Origin: Blautia parvula
GTDB lineage: Bacteria; Bacillota; Clostridia; Lachnospirales; Lachnospiraceae
DNA length: 64,000 bases
Reading direction: 5' to 3'
NCBI RefSeq assembly: GCF_020215665.1
Contig: NZ_CP084061.1
Coordinates: 5,113,001-5,177,000 of the forward strand
Position numbers and translations under genes: made by a program. A model generated the notes under the pieces. It searched no databases and had not been told where the DNA came from. It saw nothing but the letters and a program-made list of their open reading frames with translations. This document shows, in pieces, positions 63,501-64,000 of this stretch; the first letter of the stretch is position 1, and each line of letters opens with the position of its first letter.

Positions 63501-64000
63501 ATTGAAAGCAGAGAAGGTGGATGCCGGCAAGATTACCCTGGATCAGACAGAAGTGACAATGAGCAATGGCAGAAAGCTGCAGCTTAAAGCGGCTCTGGAA
63601 CCTGAAGATACCACACTTTCCAAAATTCTCTGGGAGTCGGACAACCCGGAGACAGCAGCGGTGGATAAGAACGGCTTGGTGACTGCTGTAAGTGTAGGCG
63701 ATGCAGAAATCAGGGCAGTATCTGATGACAACCCGGATGTTTCTGCTGTCTGCAAAGTACATGTGGTGCCGGTAATGGCAGAGGGAGTAGTGCTGGACAA
63801 AGAGACAGCCACACTTCAGATTGGGCATTCCAAGACACTGAAGGCACTTGTTATGCCTGAAGACACCTTTAACAAAAAGCTTACCTGGACTTCAGAAAAC
63901 GAGTCTGTTGTGTCCGTAAATGAAAATGGTGTTATTACAGGTGAGCAGATTGGCGGTCCGGTCAAGGTTACAGTTACTACAGAAGACGGTGGATTCACTG
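60574..64000 (+). CDS. Secreted GH53 endo-beta-1,4-galactanase, large, 3' end outside window
   Basis: At least 1142 residues from GTG 60574, overlapping the previous stop; no stop before the window end. Signal peptide (ATAMTAQTFGAGSLPVMAE), two CBM-type sandwiches (about 45-165, 170-330), then the GH53 barrel from about 355: GADVSFLPLIEDNGGKYF, acid/base Glu in VKHGNEQNQGIIWPVG near 535 and nucleophile Glu in YVNVETGFSFTRY near 640. After about 780, repeated Big_2 Ig-like domains (VSYSTSDASVAEV; ILWESDNPETAAV; LTWTSENESVVSV). It would cut beta-1,4-galactan of type I arabinogalactan outside the cell. Confidence 0.9.
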   Translation, partial: MKQLKKKRMLAMTLATAMTAQTFGAGSLPVMAETVGSSQDSYGTNMDFEAGTEGWTTEGDVTVEESNVRQGSKCIRMGKDSKISLLVGDIPQGSYTLTAWVRGVKSSNSAELVVRGTGAPDAVALVDTYLDGDKSVWQQMAHRNVLVYNGQAQIDISAGNSTELYIDQLELTLDSQDENGLSNWGFEDGLTEWSSAGTAEVVTDSADTGKQAVRLAAGSQVEQKVAVEPNTKYALTVRAKVDKQDTFATTKYTDEIERPIGELVDRTSLGDRLNLGVKAADGTVLRQVPSGTEDYSLVTLTFTTGANDSEVTVYANTICDEAYKESVTVWSDYETHLADDWQGNGEDFAYVDNFDLFAFKDQNYIRGADVSFLPLIEDNGGKYFANGVQQDCLRILSNHGVNSLISMVFVHAGNKIYNPDDGLKQIFQDYNIGPDGQPYPYFMQEGYFDKEHLVAVGKRGADLGLSYMPGFQYSDAWISAGKANTPLEWLNVDYEGNLSNSDLDHMKTNVYNYVYDTLTAMRDGGVDIIGVKHGNEQNQGIIWPVGKGSKSKGHAELVAASYEAAEDVLGGVPGFIHTNNGYSPADANSFFGNLLDMGAKMDGAAFSLYGGRGIDNILNMASNSLTNERLKYRDYVNVETGFSFTRYRPTWNAEGSAMGQSSYYRTSGNGQYNWLLDYMQAPFDIPNPHNQLRGFYYWETDWTPTPGAGSSYHESVSVSGRTMFNNGDMGIVEMGSSQPGKAGDMMDSMYAYLMRGCVKEKAASTLSPLRGYGEYTVEAGQVSEISLEQSEIDLMPGDTQRLKVNLAPADKVLTDGAVSYSTSDASVAEVTEKGFVRGVAAGTATVTAEVKGLAASVNVTVGEPKEAAKDDLTLKLGRDSTIDKTPVSDGEEITVQVLSKLQLAAKLPDEVTDKVVIYTSSDPEVASFFGETWQTPRGYMRQQSDKTENVQLNVKKKGTTTITAATQDGKSSLSFTLKAEKVDAGKITLDQTEVTMSNGRKLQLKAALEPEDTTLSKILWESDNPETAAVDKNGLVTAVSVGDAEIRAVSDDNPDVSAVCKVHVVPVMAEGVVLDKETATLQIGHSKTLKALVMPEDTFNKKLTWTSENESVVSVNENGVITGEQIGGPVKVTVTTEDGGFT

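Overview
The window reads as a chromosomal segment of a gut anaerobe of the Firmicutes, most likely a Lachnospiraceae (Clostridium cluster XIVa: Blautia, Eisenbergiella, Hungatella or similar). Reasons are the strong AGGAGG-type ribosome sites, frequent GTG/TTG starts, moderate GC, lipoprotein solute-binding proteins with LplB/YtcP-type permeases, YesM/YesN two-component pairs, many AraC regulators and very dense plant-polysaccharide genes. The genus is an inference. No rRNA, tRNA, CRISPR or phage genes were seen.

Layout. 0-5.2 kb: the 3' part of tex, a pepP-type aminopeptidase and a broken AAA-ATPase-like gene. 5.3-17.3 kb: a solute-binding lipoprotein with a YesM/YesN sensor pair, a LacI regulator, an ABC sugar importer without its own ATPase, a GH35 beta-galactosidase and an AraC regulator. 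17.4-23.3 kb: an AT-rich block that does not look like sugar metabolism: a BlaI-type repressor, an M56 membrane protease and a small exported protein facing a secreted protein, a lipoprotein, two ABC-2-type permeases and an ATPase. 23.4-27.3 kb: a MATE exporter and a GH2 enzyme. 27.5-34.6 kb: an operon of GH43, a GH51-GH43 fusion, GH88 and DUF2264. 34.65-35.42 kb: a non-coding gap with a long hairpin and five tandem 73-74 bp repeats. 35.4-46.6 kb: GH27, GH127, three AraC regulators, a cell-wall amidase, an HPr-like protein without the phosphorylatable histidine, and kduI, kduD and an RpiB/DhuI-like isomerase. 46.6-46.9 kb: a MITE-like inverted-repeat element. 46.9-57.9 kb: a second YesN/YesM pair divergent from a second ABC importer with GH105 and GH67. 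58.2-64 kb: a small membrane protein, a second GH43, a cohesin-like surface protein and the start of a very large secreted GH53 protein running off the window.

How it works together. The secreted GH53 would cut beta-1,4-galactan (arabinogalactan, pectin type I). The importers would take up oligosaccharides, using a shared MsmX-type ATPase encoded elsewhere. The cytoplasmic enzymes would then remove galactose (GH35, GH2, GH27), arabinose (GH43, GH51, GH127) and uronic acids (GH88, GH105, GH67). Unsaturated uronates would go through KduI/DhuI-like and KduD. A repeated dyad of the form TTGAAACCGATTTCAA lies in the lacI promoter, twice before the first importer and at the start of the GH43-GH51 operon 17 kb away, so these are probably one LacI regulon.

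Most likely to repay a second look: the BlaI/M56/secreted-protein/ABC block, the cohesin-like protein beside GH53, the tandem-repeat gap with its hairpin, and the MITE-like element that carries opposed terminators.
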